A stretch of DNA of 64,000 nucleotides from Thalassotalea psychrophila (GCF_031583595.1 NZ_CP134145.1:1922001-1986000), one strand, 5' to 3'; positions 16,298 through 25,930 are shown, numbered from the stretch's first letter. Translations and numbers: made by a program. The notes: generated by a model from the letters alone, not told the origin.

Positions 16298-17416
16298 TTA
16301 AAACTCTTCGATTTTCATATCGCAGAAACCAAAGCCTTCTAGCGCGCCATATAATTCATGATGACCTACAGCTTTACACGGTGATTGGAAACCAACATTG
16401 TTAGGGCCTTTGTTGATCAATTGCTTAGCGATAAAGGCTTGTACTAGACCGGTTTGGATATAAGCACTGTGGCCAATAATCGTTACGCAAATTTGCGATT
16501 TAGGACCTACGCCGTAAACGCGGTCAACTAAGCGGTGAATAGTACGGTTTTCACGAGGAGGCATACCAGGAGTAATGCCTGCAGCCATTGCATCTAGCTG
16601 TGCTTCTTGCTCTTCAACCGGTAAGTCTTTTAAGTTCTCTTCATAATGTGCAGCCAATGCCATAACGCCTTGCATTAATGGACGGTTAGTAAAACCGGTT
16701 AATGAACTTGCACTATTTACACGAGTGTCATTTGCATACCATAGAGGAATGCTGCCACCGCCCCAAGGTAGTGCCATGATAGAAGAGTTAAAACCTGGGA
16801 TGGTAACTTCATGGGCATGTTTCATTGGGTCGACAATTTCAACTAACTCGTTATTTTCTAACCAGTATTGTTTGTTCCTAGCCATATCCATTACAGTTTG
16901 AGTAGAGCCTACTGTTGGTACGCCAGTTGGAATACATGCAGCATTGATTGAATCAATCGTTGGGTTTTCTAAACAAAACTCAGCAGCAATGTTGCCTACG
17001 GCGTGCATGTAAGCAGTAGAAGGCGCTAATAATAAACCTTTCTCAGCGTAAGCTTCTGAGAACGTATCACGCATCTCAATCATCCACTGTTGTTCACCTG
17101 TGGTGTCAAGGTAATGACAGTCTGCATTTAAACAAGCTTCAACAACAGCAGTGCCGAAACGAGAAAATGGACCAACGGTGTTACAAACAACTTTTGCCCC
17201 TTTAAAGAATTCTGTTAATGCTTCAACAGAATGTTCTACAACAGCAATTTCATAATTAGCTGTTTCAATGCCTGGAACTTTTGCCATCGCATCTTCTAGC
17301 TTTTGTTTGTTACGGCCAGCGGCAACAAATGGAATTTGATATTCGCGTAAAAATTCACATACTAAGCGGCCGGTATAACCACTTGCGCCATATACGATTA
17401 CTGGTTTCTTGTTCAT
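16298..17416 (-). CDS. Saccharopine dehydrogenase-like reductase (372 aa)
   Basis: Rossmann start PVIVYGASGYTGRLVCEFL (GxxGxxG at about 9-14), second strand ending in AAGRNKQKL (Arg, NADP type), NTVGPFSRFG at about 79-88 and HYLDTTGEQQWM at about 95-106, where Thr-Gly-Glu matches the superfamily signature. The C-terminal half contains a Pro/Gly-rich PWGGGSIPLWYAND stretch. AAGGAAAC precedes ATG. Because it is in an operon with an acyl-CoA dehydrogenase, a CoA ligase and a thiolase, a redox step on the acyl chain or ring is more plausible than amino-acid metabolism. It shares the fold with the 7827 protein but few details. Confidence 0.82.
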   Translation of the reverse strand: MNKKPVIVYGASGYTGRLVCEFLREYQIPFVAAGRNKQKLEDAMAKVPGIETANYEIAVVEHSVEALTEFFKGAKVVCNTVGPFSRFGTAVVEACLNADCHYLDTTGEQQWMIEMRDTFSEAYAEKGLLLAPSTAYMHAVGNIAAEFCLENPTIDSINAACIPTGVPTVGSTQTVMDMARNKQYWLENNELVEIVDPMKHAHEVTIPGFNSSIMALPWGGGSIPLWYANDTRVNSASSLTGFTNRPLMQGVMALAAHYEENLKDLPVEEQEAQLDAMAAGITPGMPPRENRTIHRLVDRVYGVGPKSQICVTIIGHSAYIQTGLVQAFIAKQLINKGPNNVGFQSPCKAVGHHELYGALEGFGFCDMKIEEF

Positions 17417-17474
17417 TGTGTTTCCTTAAATTCTTTTGTTTCTATGTTTACTAAAACGGTGACTTTATTTAGAT

Positions 17475-18752
17475 TTATAAACCGTTTTTATCTTTATAAG
17501 CTTTGCTTAGCCATGTTGCGGCTTTTAGACCTAACATGTTGTTTTCACCATCGGCAATTTGCGAAGCGCGAGCGTCGCGGAATAATTTTTCTAGAGGGTA
17601 TTCACGGGTTAAACCATTACCACCAAATAGTTGAACTGCTTCAGAGCACACTTCTACACAAGTATCAGTAACAAAGGTTTTTGAAGTTGCTGATGCTATT
17701 AAATGAGGACCATTTGGGCCATAGTTGTAATCAAATACACGTTTTGCCATAGCTCTACATGCTTCTACTTTTTGATGCATTTTAAATAAACGAGCGCGAA
17801 CAGTTTGATGGTTGATCAACTCTGTTCCACCTTGTTTACGTTCATGAACATATGCAAGAGCATGATCAAGTGCAGCACGGGCAACACCAGTAAAAGAAAT
17901 ACCCATTTCCATGTTGGCAAAGGTTAATGCGCCAAAAAATGATGGGAAACCTTGTTCGGCATTAGCAACCATGTATTTAAGTGGAACACGTGCTTCATCA
18001 AAGTATATTTCGCCCTGACACAGTGAGCGCATGCCCATTTTATCGAGCGGCTTACCTTTAGTAACACCGTCAATATCAAATGGTACTAATATAGCAACGT
18101 ATTTATGACTGCCATCTTCGTTGTAGATACCGTTACCATCATCAAATGAGCAATATAGCAGTGCTGATTGAGCAATTGGAGCTCCAGAAACCCACGCAGA
18201 AGTTTGGCCGGTAATGACTATTTCATCACCTTCAACGCGTGCGATTAAATTTCCTCTACTTTGTTTTTCACCTGGATGAGCTTCGGTTTTTTCAAGGTCA
18301 ACCATGTCACAACCGCGTTCAGGTTGAGTTGCAGCCCAACAACCACGTAAATGTCCAAAGCGTTCAATTAGTTCAGAATCACCTGATCCAAAAGCAACAA
18401 AAGCAGGGAACTTACTTACTAAGTAGCCCATAGCAAGGCCAGAATCACCCCATGCAAGTTCTTCAAATATGATAGGAATAATGCGCGCTTTTTCTTCATT
18501 GCTCATTCCCGCAATTGCGCCTAAATCTAATAAACCAGACTCTTCAATTTTTTCTAAAAATTCCCAAATAGGCGAATCTTCAGCAATAGCAGCTTCATGG
18601 TCCATTTTATCTAACTGTTCAGCGATTGGACGCATTACTTCTGCAGCAAAACGGTGAGCCATATCTTGAATGGCTAACTCTTCTTCACTCATTGCACCTT
18701 CAAGGCCAGTAAGACCTAATTTAGGTAATGGTACTTCATCAAATTCAAACAT
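17475..18752 (-). CDS. Acyl-CoA dehydrogenase family protein (425 aa)
   Basis: Three-domain acyl-CoA dehydrogenase: helical N-domain (EELAIQDMAHRFAAEVMRPI), middle beta-domain (VITGQTSAWVSGAP near 185-200, where FAD and substrate bind) and C-terminal helical domain with VQLFGGNGLTREYPLEKLFRD. I choose ATG 18752 (MFEFDEVP), which has GGAAGAGA 6 nt upstream, over the ATG at 18773. In the final signature the family's usual IYEG, which carries the catalytic Glu, reads IADGEN here, so the base may be Asp or provided elsewhere. First gene of the 18752-13477 operon; it has a near-perfect TCACCC palindrome 70 nt upstream. Confidence 0.88.
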   Translation of the reverse strand: MFEFDEVPLPKLGLTGLEGAMSEEELAIQDMAHRFAAEVMRPIAEQLDKMDHEAAIAEDSPIWEFLEKIEESGLLDLGAIAGMSNEEKARIIPIIFEELAWGDSGLAMGYLVSKFPAFVAFGSGDSELIERFGHLRGCWAATQPERGCDMVDLEKTEAHPGEKQSRGNLIARVEGDEIVITGQTSAWVSGAPIAQSALLYCSFDDGNGIYNEDGSHKYVAILVPFDIDGVTKGKPLDKMGMRSLCQGEIYFDEARVPLKYMVANAEQGFPSFFGALTFANMEMGISFTGVARAALDHALAYVHERKQGGTELINHQTVRARLFKMHQKVEACRAMAKRVFDYNYGPNGPHLIASATSKTFVTDTCVEVCSEAVQLFGGNGLTREYPLEKLFRDARASQIADGENNMLGLKAATWLSKAYKDKNGL

Positions 18753-18821
18753 ATTATCTCTTCCATCAATCATGGTTTGTTTCTATGCATTGACAGTAAT
18801 ACGTAAGGTTTTTTTTCAATA

Positions 18822-18837
18822 TCACCCTAACGGGTGA
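18822..18837. promoter_or_regulatory. Candidate operator, TCACCC-type palindrome (site 3, perfect)
   Basis: TCACCCTAACGGGTGA, both six-base halves perfectly symmetric with a 4-nt centre, 70 nt upstream of the acyl-CoA dehydrogenase start of the thiolase operon. Confidence 0.7.
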
Positions 18838-18965
18838 AAATTAAATAAGTACAATTGCTCTAATTAAATGCATTTATATACAGTGGCTTACGAAGATAAT
18901 GAGTTTTTTGTATTCGTTTTATTTTGAACTTTTTTGAAGAGAGATTTATATCGCCCCTGAAGGAA

Positions 18966-18998
18966 ATAAAGCTCATCGGCATTGTCGATGAGCTTTAT
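18966..18998 (-). terminator. Intrinsic terminator of the SDR gene at 19024
   Basis: Perfect 13-bp stem ATAAAGCTCATCG (18966-18978) / CGATGAGCTTTAT (18986-18998), 25 nt after the stop. The U tail on the minus strand is weak (TTTATTTCC). Confidence 0.7.
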
Positions 18999-19023
18999 AA
19001 TTAACAGGTTGTTGCTTGTAGCT

Positions 19024-19791
19024 TTAATCAATAATTCCCATACCAGCTAATAAACCACCATCAATTTGATGAGCAGAGCCATTCATAAATGACGCTTTAT
19101 CTGAGGCTAAAAAGGTAACGAAATTGGCTATTTCTTGTGGTGTTGCCCCTCGTCCTAATGGCGTCATAGCACCAAAAGCATCTTGCTCTTCTTGTGCAAA
19201 ACCAACTTCTGTCATTTCAGTTACTACGTAGCCTGGACAAATTGCTAGAGAGCGAATTCCTTTACGAGAGTATTCTAAAGCTGTGCTTTTTGTTAAGCCA
19301 ACAACGCCGTGCTTAGCTGCAACGTATGGTGAAATTGTACTCATACCTACTAAACCATCTACAGATGCTGTATTAATAATTACGCCGCTGCCATTTTTTA
19401 ACATTGCAGGGATTGCTGCTTTAGTACAAAAGAACACACCGTTTAGGTTAATGTCGATTACTTTTTGCCACATATCAGTAGATGTATCTTCAATTAAACC
19501 TCTATCACCGGCAATACCAGCATTATTGAAAATCACATCTAGCTGACCAAATTTAGCTACTGTTTTATCAACCATGTTTTGACATTCTTCCATGCTAGCA
19601 ACGTTAGTTTTGACTACTAATGCTGTACCACCATTATCTGTGATTAGCTTTGCCGTCTCTTCAGTGCCGGGCATATTAATATCTGCTAGTGCTACATTTG
19701 CACCTTGTTTTGCAAACTCTAATGCTGTTGCTCTACCAATACCTGCAGAAGCGCCGGTAATTATTACTGTTTTGTTTTCAAACTGGCTCAT
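19024..19791 (-). CDS. Short-chain dehydrogenase/reductase (255 aa)
   Basis: Textbook classical SDR: TGASAGIG (12-19), ADIN after the second strand (Asp, NAD-type), VIFNNAGIAG at about 87-96, catalytic Ser in INTASVDG (about 141-148), and YVAAK at about 156-160. The end reads SDKASFMNGSAHQIDGGLLAG, as in FabG/3-alpha-hydroxysteroid-dehydrogenase-like members. GGAAGAG lies 8 nt before ATG. It is divergently transcribed from the LysR gene at 20023 across a 231-nt gap with a TCACCC-type site, the classical arrangement for a LysR target. A hydroxyacyl-CoA or alcohol oxidation role in the route is likely. Confidence 0.88.
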   Translation of the reverse strand: MSQFENKTVIITGASAGIGRATALEFAKQGANVALADINMPGTEETAKLITDNGGTALVVKTNVASMEECQNMVDKTVAKFGQLDVIFNNAGIAGDRGLIEDTSTDMWQKVIDINLNGVFFCTKAAIPAMLKNGSGVIINTASVDGLVGMSTISPYVAAKHGVVGLTKSTALEYSRKGIRSLAICPGYVVTEMTEVGFAQEEQDAFGAMTPLGRGATPQEIANFVTFLASDKASFMNGSAHQIDGGLLAGMGIID

Positions 19792-19893
19792 GTTTCAATC
19801 TCTTCCTGTTGTCGTTGTGAAATTTAAATATTATTTAATTGTTGTTTTTATTTGATAACTAAACAGGTTAAAGAAGTTGTTTTTTGAAAGCAC

Positions 19894-19909
19894 TCATCCT
19901 TTCGGGTGA
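19894..19909. promoter_or_regulatory. Candidate operator, TCACCC-type palindrome (site 4)
   Basis: TCATCCTTTCGGGTGA, one mismatch from symmetry, midway between the divergent SDR (19791) and LysR (20023) starts, so able to control both. Confidence 0.6.
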
Positions 19910-20022
19910 ATTCATTATTTTAATAAAAGAAAGGAAACAATTACATTTTGATATAAATTAAATCATGCCTTATGCATATTCTTGCAGTATAGTTAAGAAG
20001 TAATATAATTTGGGCGCATAAG

Positions 20023-20961
20023 ATGAAGATATTAGAACAAAAATTGTCACGCATAGATTTAAATTTATTAGTGTCGTTAAGTGTTTTACTTAAAGAGCGA
20101 CATGTTGGCAGATCTGCTGAAATTCTCTTTATAACTCAACCAGCTATGAGTCGAACCTTACAACGATTAAGAGATCTGTTTGATGACCAATTATTTTATC
20201 GAACATCAGTTGGTATTAGTCCGACCGCGAAAGCATTAGAGCTTGAACGCATTTTGCCTGAAACCTTAGAAAGCTTAAATAATATTCTCTCAAGTGAAGA
20301 ATTTGACCCACTTACTTGTGAACAGGGCTTTTCTATTTCCATTCCTTCTATGCTTAGTCACAACATTATATTGCCTCTATTTAACTTATTGCATACCGAA
20401 GCGCCGAATATAGAATTAACCGAAAGTACCGCTAAATCTAACCCGTTTGATTTACTTGAAGCAGGAACACTAGATTTTGCCATCCATGTTGCTAAAGATA
20501 TCCCAGCGAGATTTAACGCGATGTCCCTTGGCATAGCTAAACCGGCTATTTTTGCTCGTAAAGGACATCCTTTAACAAGCCAAAAAGAAGTAAGTTTAAT
20601 TGATTGTATGAAATATGATTTTGTTGCCTTAAACGTTGAAAATAATCAAAGTGCTAAGTTTACTGGTCCTGTAGAAATCATGTTGGCAAAAAAAGGTGTA
20701 AGTAAAGAACCTTTATATAAAACTAGCCAGTTGCAGATGTTGCTAGAGATAATGCAAAACAGTGATTGTTTATTTATAGGTCCAAGTTTATTAATACAAA
20801 ACCCTGATTTAATTGATCGATTTAAAACAGTGTATGAATTCAACTTACCGAAAAAAGATCTGATCGAGTTTTTCTTACTTGAACATAAACGCTCAGAAAA
20901 TAGTAAAGCTCATCAATGGTTTAAGGGGAAGCTTTTGAATCAAATTGAAAAATTAACTTAG
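20023..20961 (+). CDS. LysR-family transcriptional regulator (312 aa)
   Basis: N-terminal winged helix-turn-helix (about 10-70) with the family pattern HVGRSAEILFITQPAMSRTL and FDDQLFYRTSVGISPTAKA, then a periplasmic-binding-like effector domain (about 95-305). The sequence is of the NodD/LeuO-like subgroup with a long linker helix. It is divergent from the SDR gene and followed after 61 nt by the MalT-like regulator. LysR proteins usually control their divergent neighbour in response to a pathway metabolite, so it probably controls the SDR and perhaps the thiolase operon. The ribosome binding site is weak. Confidence 0.88.
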   Translation: MKILEQKLSRIDLNLLVSLSVLLKERHVGRSAEILFITQPAMSRTLQRLRDLFDDQLFYRTSVGISPTAKALELERILPETLESLNNILSSEEFDPLTCEQGFSISIPSMLSHNIILPLFNLLHTEAPNIELTESTAKSNPFDLLEAGTLDFAIHVAKDIPARFNAMSLGIAKPAIFARKGHPLTSQKEVSLIDCMKYDFVALNVENNQSAKFTGPVEIMLAKKGVSKEPLYKTSQLQMLLEIMQNSDCLFIGPSLLIQNPDLIDRFKTVYEFNLPKKDLIEFFLLEHKRSENSKAHQWFKGKLLNQIEKLT

Positions 20962-21022
20962 TATTACTCTATTTTTCCAAGTACAAGTCAGCTTGTATTT
21001 AATCAGGTATTAAAATAATTTT

Positions 21023-23668
21023 ATGCAAAAATTTCTTATTCCGATCAAGCCAAATAACTTTATCAGTAGAGTGCAGTTACTGGCAAAAATAAATAAAAGC
21101 GTTTCAAAGCACAGCCAAATGGCTTTTGTTAAAGCGCCAGGAGGTTATGGTAAAACTTATCTAATGACAGACTTTGCTGACGAGATTATTCAAAGTGGTG
21201 GCAAGGTAGTTTGGTTTACCTTCAGCGTTGATGATAATACTGCAGAGTACTTTTTTGTTAGCTTATTAAATGAATTAAAGAAGCAAGCAATTATAGCTGA
21301 AAATATATTTTATGATGAAAATATTTCTTTTCTACGTTTTATAAATAGGTTGTTTGAACAACTAGACACATTTAATGAAGATCTATATTTTTTGTTTGAC
21401 GATGTTCATTGCATAAACAACTCTGTTGTTATCGATTTTTTACAACAAGTTTCATTACATTCGCCACGTAATATCAAAGCCATACTAGCAAGTCGATTTG
21501 ATCCACCTTTTAATATTGCCAAAGCTTTATTAGCTAATACTGTAATTAAAGTTAATCAGGCCGATTTAAGCTTTAGTTCGGATGAAGTTAAAGAAATATC
21601 AAAGCAATCTAGTTTAAATAATTTAACTGAAAATGAAATAGACTTAGTTTTAGAACGTACTGGTGGTTGGCCTGCAATTGTATCAACAAGTGTTTCTGTT
21701 GATGATTGGCGAGTAAAATCTCCTAACTGGGATGATGAATTTAGTAACGCAAACGTAAATTTAGCCGAGTATTTTTATCAAGAGATATTGGCGTCTTTAT
21801 CTTCAGAAGAAAAGGATGACCTAATATCATTAACAATAAGTGAATACTTGTGTAATGATTTAATTGAAGCGTTAATTCTTAAAAAGGATTTTTTTGCGAA
21901 AATAAGTGATGTCATTCCATTAATCAGATTAAATGATCCACTGTTAGCAAAAAGTTTGCAGTGGTTTTCTATACATCCTCTAATGCGTGAATACCTAAAA
22001 TCACAGCTCGTCGAAAGTAAAACTATAGATTTAATAGTATTAGAAGAAAGAGCTGCCAAGTGGTTTTTAGGGCAAAAGGTATATATAGAGGCCACCGAAC
22101 ATTATGTTAAAGCCAAATTATATGATGAAGCTGTAAATTTAATTACCAATTATGGTATTGATATCCTTTCTAGTGGAAATTTCCCTCGTTTTAAAAGTTT
22201 AATTAAACAATTTCCTTATGATGTAGTTATGTCAAACCCTTACGTTCTTGTTTTGGTCGGTTGGTCATATGCCCTAAGTTATCAGCATAGAAATGCCAAA
22301 AATGTCATCGATATGATGGAAAAAATGGTACTGAAAAATCCACAGCTTAATGAAAGTTTTAATAGCCTGATCATAGCGTTAAAATGTGCAATAGGTTTAT
22401 TTTCAGATCATTTATTAGAGCATGAAACAGATGTTAGAAGTGAATTAGCAAATAGTCCTTTAAACATACCTTATGCTGAGAATTCTTTACGCGCTGAACT
22501 AAGTTTAATTTGTTTACATACTAACGATTTTGAAACACTTAGATCGTTAGTAAATGAAGGACATTTTTTCACAGAAGATGGGAGCTTATTTTATAGCACA
22601 CTTATTATCCGCTTTACTGAGGCTATGATGGAATTTAGCCTTGCAAATTTTGATAAGTGTATTGCAGTTTGTGATGATATAGATAAGTTTATTTCTACTA
22701 AGGCACATGACAGTCAACTGCACTTTGTCGTTCATACTATTCGAGGCATGAGTGCGTATGTTACCGGCGATTTAGAGTCAGCAAGAGCATGTTTTTTGAA
22801 GTCTGACAATATAATTAGCTACATTGCCGACCCAACAATATTAATTTGGTATTACCCGTTAAAGCTGCAAATACTTACCGACTTAGGCGAGCAAGAACAA
22901 AAAGAAGTATGCATAGAACAATTTATGGAGCTGATGAAATCGAGAAATTTAACCTTGACCAAAATACCTCTAATTTATGAAGTTATTGAACATAACTTAG
23001 AGCTTGGCAATCGTGATGATGCGTTAGGCTTATATCAATCGTTTAAAGAAGAATTTAGCGGTATCGGTCAGCAAAGCTCTCATCTCTTATTTAATGAAGC
23101 ATTGATTGACGCATTGGTGTTAACTGATAAAGCTCAATTTTCCCAAGTGAAAGAAATTTTGCACGGTCAAATAAAGTATTTTGAAGATAACGGCCGCACT
23201 GTTCAGCAGGTAAGAACGTTAATATTTTTGGTTAATACTTATATAAAAACTGAAGAAGTGTCGTTAGCAAAAGTAACGTTAAAAAAAGTTATTGCCATTG
23301 CTAGTAGTAAGCAATTAATACAATTTTTTGCGCGTTTAAGCTCTGTTGCTATTGGTTATTTACAAGATTGGTCAGCTACAGAGCTATCGCCATTAAGAAA
23401 AGAGTTTTTAATAACAATATGTGAACGTTTTGAAGGTAAAGATAGCGATCAAACCTTTAATGCACACAGTTTTGAGCAACTGACGGTAAAAGAGCAAAAT
23501 GTAATGGAATTACTCGGCCAAGGCTATTCCAATCAGCAAATTGCAGATGAGTTGTATTTATCTATTAATACGGTGAAGTCACACTTAAAAGTAGCCTATA
23601 AAAAACTTGGTGTGAGTAATCGAATTCAAGCGGTGAAGCTATTCACTAAAATTAATTTTAGCGGTTGA
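21023..23668 (+). CDS. MalT-like large LuxR-family ATP-dependent regulator (881 aa)
   Basis: STAND-type regulator. The Walker A motif GGYGKT sits near residue 40 inside FVKAPGGYGKTYLM, and the Walker B motif YFLFDDVH near 125. A helical region with TPR-like repeats spans about 340-800. The C-terminal LuxR helix-turn-helix (LTVKEQNVMELLGQGYSNQQ, then NTVKSHLKVAYKKLGVSNRIQA) occupies about 815-875. Such proteins (MalT, AcoK, AlkS) bind ATP and an inducer and activate catabolic operons. It follows the LysR gene on the same strand. GGGTGA-type half-sites like those in MalT and CsgD sites make it one candidate to read the TCACCC palindromes in this region; this is inference. Confidence 0.88.
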   Translation: MQKFLIPIKPNNFISRVQLLAKINKSVSKHSQMAFVKAPGGYGKTYLMTDFADEIIQSGGKVVWFTFSVDDNTAEYFFVSLLNELKKQAIIAENIFYDENISFLRFINRLFEQLDTFNEDLYFLFDDVHCINNSVVIDFLQQVSLHSPRNIKAILASRFDPPFNIAKALLANTVIKVNQADLSFSSDEVKEISKQSSLNNLTENEIDLVLERTGGWPAIVSTSVSVDDWRVKSPNWDDEFSNANVNLAEYFYQEILASLSSEEKDDLISLTISEYLCNDLIEALILKKDFFAKISDVIPLIRLNDPLLAKSLQWFSIHPLMREYLKSQLVESKTIDLIVLEERAAKWFLGQKVYIEATEHYVKAKLYDEAVNLITNYGIDILSSGNFPRFKSLIKQFPYDVVMSNPYVLVLVGWSYALSYQHRNAKNVIDMMEKMVLKNPQLNESFNSLIIALKCAIGLFSDHLLEHETDVRSELANSPLNIPYAENSLRAELSLICLHTNDFETLRSLVNEGHFFTEDGSLFYSTLIIRFTEAMMEFSLANFDKCIAVCDDIDKFISTKAHDSQLHFVVHTIRGMSAYVTGDLESARACFLKSDNIISYIADPTILIWYYPLKLQILTDLGEQEQKEVCIEQFMELMKSRNLTLTKIPLIYEVIEHNLELGNRDDALGLYQSFKEEFSGIGQQSSHLLFNEALIDALVLTDKAQFSQVKEILHGQIKYFEDNGRTVQQVRTLIFLVNTYIKTEEVSLAKVTLKKVIAIASSKQLIQFFARLSSVAIGYLQDWSATELSPLRKEFLITICERFEGKDSDQTFNAHSFEQLTVKEQNVMELLGQGYSNQQIADELYLSINTVKSHLKVAYKKLGVSNRIQAVKLFTKINFSG

Positions 23669-23689
23669 TGAACATATAAGAATTTTAAT

Positions 23690-23834
23690 ACCGTCATCTC
23701 GTGCGAGCCAAAGCGAGACACGAGATCTCCTGACGCACACAGAAACTCTAAAAAGAAATAAAATCAACTTTTTTAATGCACACTATTCCTGCCGGAGGTC
23801 CCCGATGTCGCTCGAGCTCCTCGAGGATGACGGT
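23690..23834. repeat. Composite REP pair (type A + inverted type B)
   Basis: Type A unit at 23690-23733 contains GAGCCAAAGCGAGAC (23705-23719). Type B unit at 23790-23834, on the other strand, contains GGTCCCCGATGTCGCTCGAG. The ends ACCGTCATC / GATGACGGT are inverted. The same two types are paired in the opposite order at 38439-38578. The type B unit runs into the coding sequence of the AraC gene at 23783. Confidence 0.85.
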
Positions 23835-24829
23835 GCTATTTTTTTAAACTGTCTACGGTAACTAATCGGCGGTAATCCGGTATATTTGCTAAATACTTTT
23901 GAAAATGAACTTCTGTCTTTATATCCTACTTTATCAATAATTTGTTCTAATGAAAGTTCACTGTGTTCAAGTAAATACTTGGCACTGTTTATACGTAAAT
24001 TTTTAATATACTTTATCGGCGAAGTAGCAAGCACGTCATTAAATTGTCGAGTGATAGTTCGCTCTGTTGTAGCAAGCTCTTTTGCCATTTGTTTTAGGGT
24101 GAAGGTGTTACTTAGATTTTGATCTATCCAGTCTTGGGCCTTTTGTAATAGGCGATTGTTATGCTCTCTGGCAACGTTTAATAGCTGTTCTGGTGACACA
24201 TGGACTTTACGAGTATCAATTAACATCGCCTTAGAGGTTTGCTGCACTATGGTTTCAGTAGTGAACTTTTTTAGTAAGTTAAGGCCTAGTTGGAAGTGCG
24301 ATGTTGCCGCTCCGGCAGTTATTACTCTTTCTTGTTCGATAATAAGTTCAGCAAAGCTCAGATCAATATTTGGGTAGTACTTTTTAAATAAGTGTTCTAA
24401 CCACCAAATACTGGTGCAAGTTTTATCATCTAATAATCCAGATTCTGCCAGGAAAAACGTTGATGTGCAATTAGCAGTAACAATCGCGCCATGCTGGTGT
24501 TGTACATTTAACCATTGGTACATCGCTTGTTGACGTTTTAATGTTTCCTTAAACTGTTTAGCCCCTTCATATAAGATCCCGGGAATAAAAATCACATCAA
24601 AATTTAGGTTGTCACTCGTTGCATCTGACATTATTTCCACTGACATAGGCAGGCCATTGCTTGTGGTAATCTCATTTTTGTCAAAAGTGATTAATTGCCA
24701 ATTAAAAAAAGGTACATCACTGTCTGATTGTTTTTTAATGTGTGCATTAGCAACCACTAGTACATCTACCAGGCCATGCAGGCTTGAGCCATAGCAGCCG
24801 TCTAGGGCGACAATTGCAAACTTAATCAT
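23783..24829 (-). CDS. GlxA-like AraC-family regulator with DJ-1/PfpI domain (348 aa)
   Basis: Residues 1-190 are a class I glutamine-amidotransferase-like (DJ-1/PfpI) sensor domain: IVALDGCYGSSLHGLVDVL at the start, and VTANCTSTFFLAESGLLDD, where the Cys occupies the usual nucleophile elbow. Residues 225-320 carry the two AraC helix-turn-helix motifs (TLKQMAKELATTERTITRQF and LEQIIDKVGYKDRSSFSKVF). It is divergent from the NMO/acyl-CoA dehydrogenase operon (24926), which it probably controls. After the normal AraC end (YRRQFKK) the last 16 residues, PSSSRSSSDIGDLRQE, are encoded by a REP element, so the tail is a late addition. Confidence 0.85.
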   Translation of the reverse strand: MIKFAIVALDGCYGSSLHGLVDVLVVANAHIKKQSDSDVPFFNWQLITFDKNEITTSNGLPMSVEIMSDATSDNLNFDVIFIPGILYEGAKQFKETLKRQQAMYQWLNVQHQHGAIVTANCTSTFFLAESGLLDDKTCTSIWWLEHLFKKYYPNIDLSFAELIIEQERVITAGAATSHFQLGLNLLKKFTTETIVQQTSKAMLIDTRKVHVSPEQLLNVAREHNNRLLQKAQDWIDQNLSNTFTLKQMAKELATTERTITRQFNDVLATSPIKYIKNLRINSAKYLLEHSELSLEQIIDKVGYKDRSSFSKVFSKYTGLPPISYRRQFKKIAPSSSRSSSDIGDLRQE

Positions 24830-24925
24830 ATGTCTTAAATAACCATAAAGTTGTCATAAAGGACGATATTAGTTCTAAATCCGATAAATTACAATTGGGT
24901 TATAAATAAATAATTGGATCTTTTT

Positions 24926-25891
24926 ATGGCTTTACCAGAATCATTTATCGATAAACTTTCAATTCCTGTTGTGTCAGCGCCGATGTTTTTAGCTTCTAAC
25001 CCAAAAATGGTGGTTGCTAATTGTATTAACGGTGTCGTTGGAACATTCCCTGCCGCAAATCAAAGAACTACAGCAGGGCTAGAGGAATGGCTAATTGAAA
25101 TTAAAGCTGAATTAGCAGCGTATGAGGCTAGCACAGGTAAAGTTGCCGCCCCTTTTGGTGTTAATTTAATCGTTCATAAATCGAATGCTCGATTAGAACA
25201 AGATTTAGCAATGTTGGTTAAACATCAAGTGCCGCTTGTGATCACATCTCTTGGTGCTATTTCTACAGTTGTTGATGCTATTCATAGTTATGACGGGGTA
25301 GTGTTTCATGATGTTGTTAATGCCAGACATGGTAAAAAAGCACAACAAGCAGGCGTTGATGGTTTAATCGCAGTTACAACAGGCGCAGGCGGGCATGCAG
25401 GAACGTTGCATCCATTTGCGCTTATCCAAGAGTTAAAAAAATTCTTTACCGGCACATTACTACTTTCTGGCGGTATTTCAACCGGTGCTGAAATTGCTGC
25501 GGCCAAATGTTTAGGTGTTGATTTGGTTTACATGGGCACTCGTTTTTTGGCAACACAAGAATGCCAGGTGAGTAACGAGTATAAGCAAATGCTGATTGAA
25601 TCTAGTGCAAGCGATATTATTTACACCAATGCCATATCAGGCATTCCAGCAAATTTTTTAACATCAAGCGTAGAGCAAGCTGGTTTTGATTTAAACAACC
25701 TGCCAACACCAGATGGCTTTGATATTGGCGCTGAAATGGATGAGGTTAATGATAACCCTGACGATGCCAAACCATGGAAAGATATATGGTCAGCGGGGCA
25801 CGGCGTAAGTGCAATAGACAGTGTATTGCCAATATCTAATTTAATTGAACAATTGCAGCATGAATATCAGCAAGCAACCACACAACTTTAA
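24926..25891 (+). CDS. Nitronate monooxygenase / 2-nitropropane dioxygenase-like flavoprotein (321 aa)
   Basis: Start moved from the TTG at 24914 to ATG 24926 (MALPESFIDKLSIPVVSAPM). TIM-barrel FMN enzyme: PVVSAPMFLASN at the N-terminus, VPLVITSLGA near 110, GLIAVTTGAGGHAGTLHPF at about 148-166 with the His used as base in this family, then LLSGGISTGAEIAAAKCLG and YMGTRFLAT for FMN phosphate binding. Members annotated this way also include enoyl-reductase-like (FabK-type) flavoproteins, and beta-oxidation operons of unusual acids often contain one. It is the first gene of a two-gene operon with the acyl-CoA dehydrogenase at 25931 (39-nt gap), divergent from the AraC regulator. Confidence 0.85.
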   Translation: MALPESFIDKLSIPVVSAPMFLASNPKMVVANCINGVVGTFPAANQRTTAGLEEWLIEIKAELAAYEASTGKVAAPFGVNLIVHKSNARLEQDLAMLVKHQVPLVITSLGAISTVVDAIHSYDGVVFHDVVNARHGKKAQQAGVDGLIAVTTGAGGHAGTLHPFALIQELKKFFTGTLLLSGGISTGAEIAAAKCLGVDLVYMGTRFLATQECQVSNEYKQMLIESSASDIIYTNAISGIPANFLTSSVEQAGFDLNNLPTPDGFDIGAEMDEVNDNPDDAKPWKDIWSAGHGVSAIDSVLPISNLIEQLQHEYQQATTQL

Positions 25892-25930
25892 CATTTATCT
25901 ATTAATTACCTTTTAAAGCAGAGAACTATT

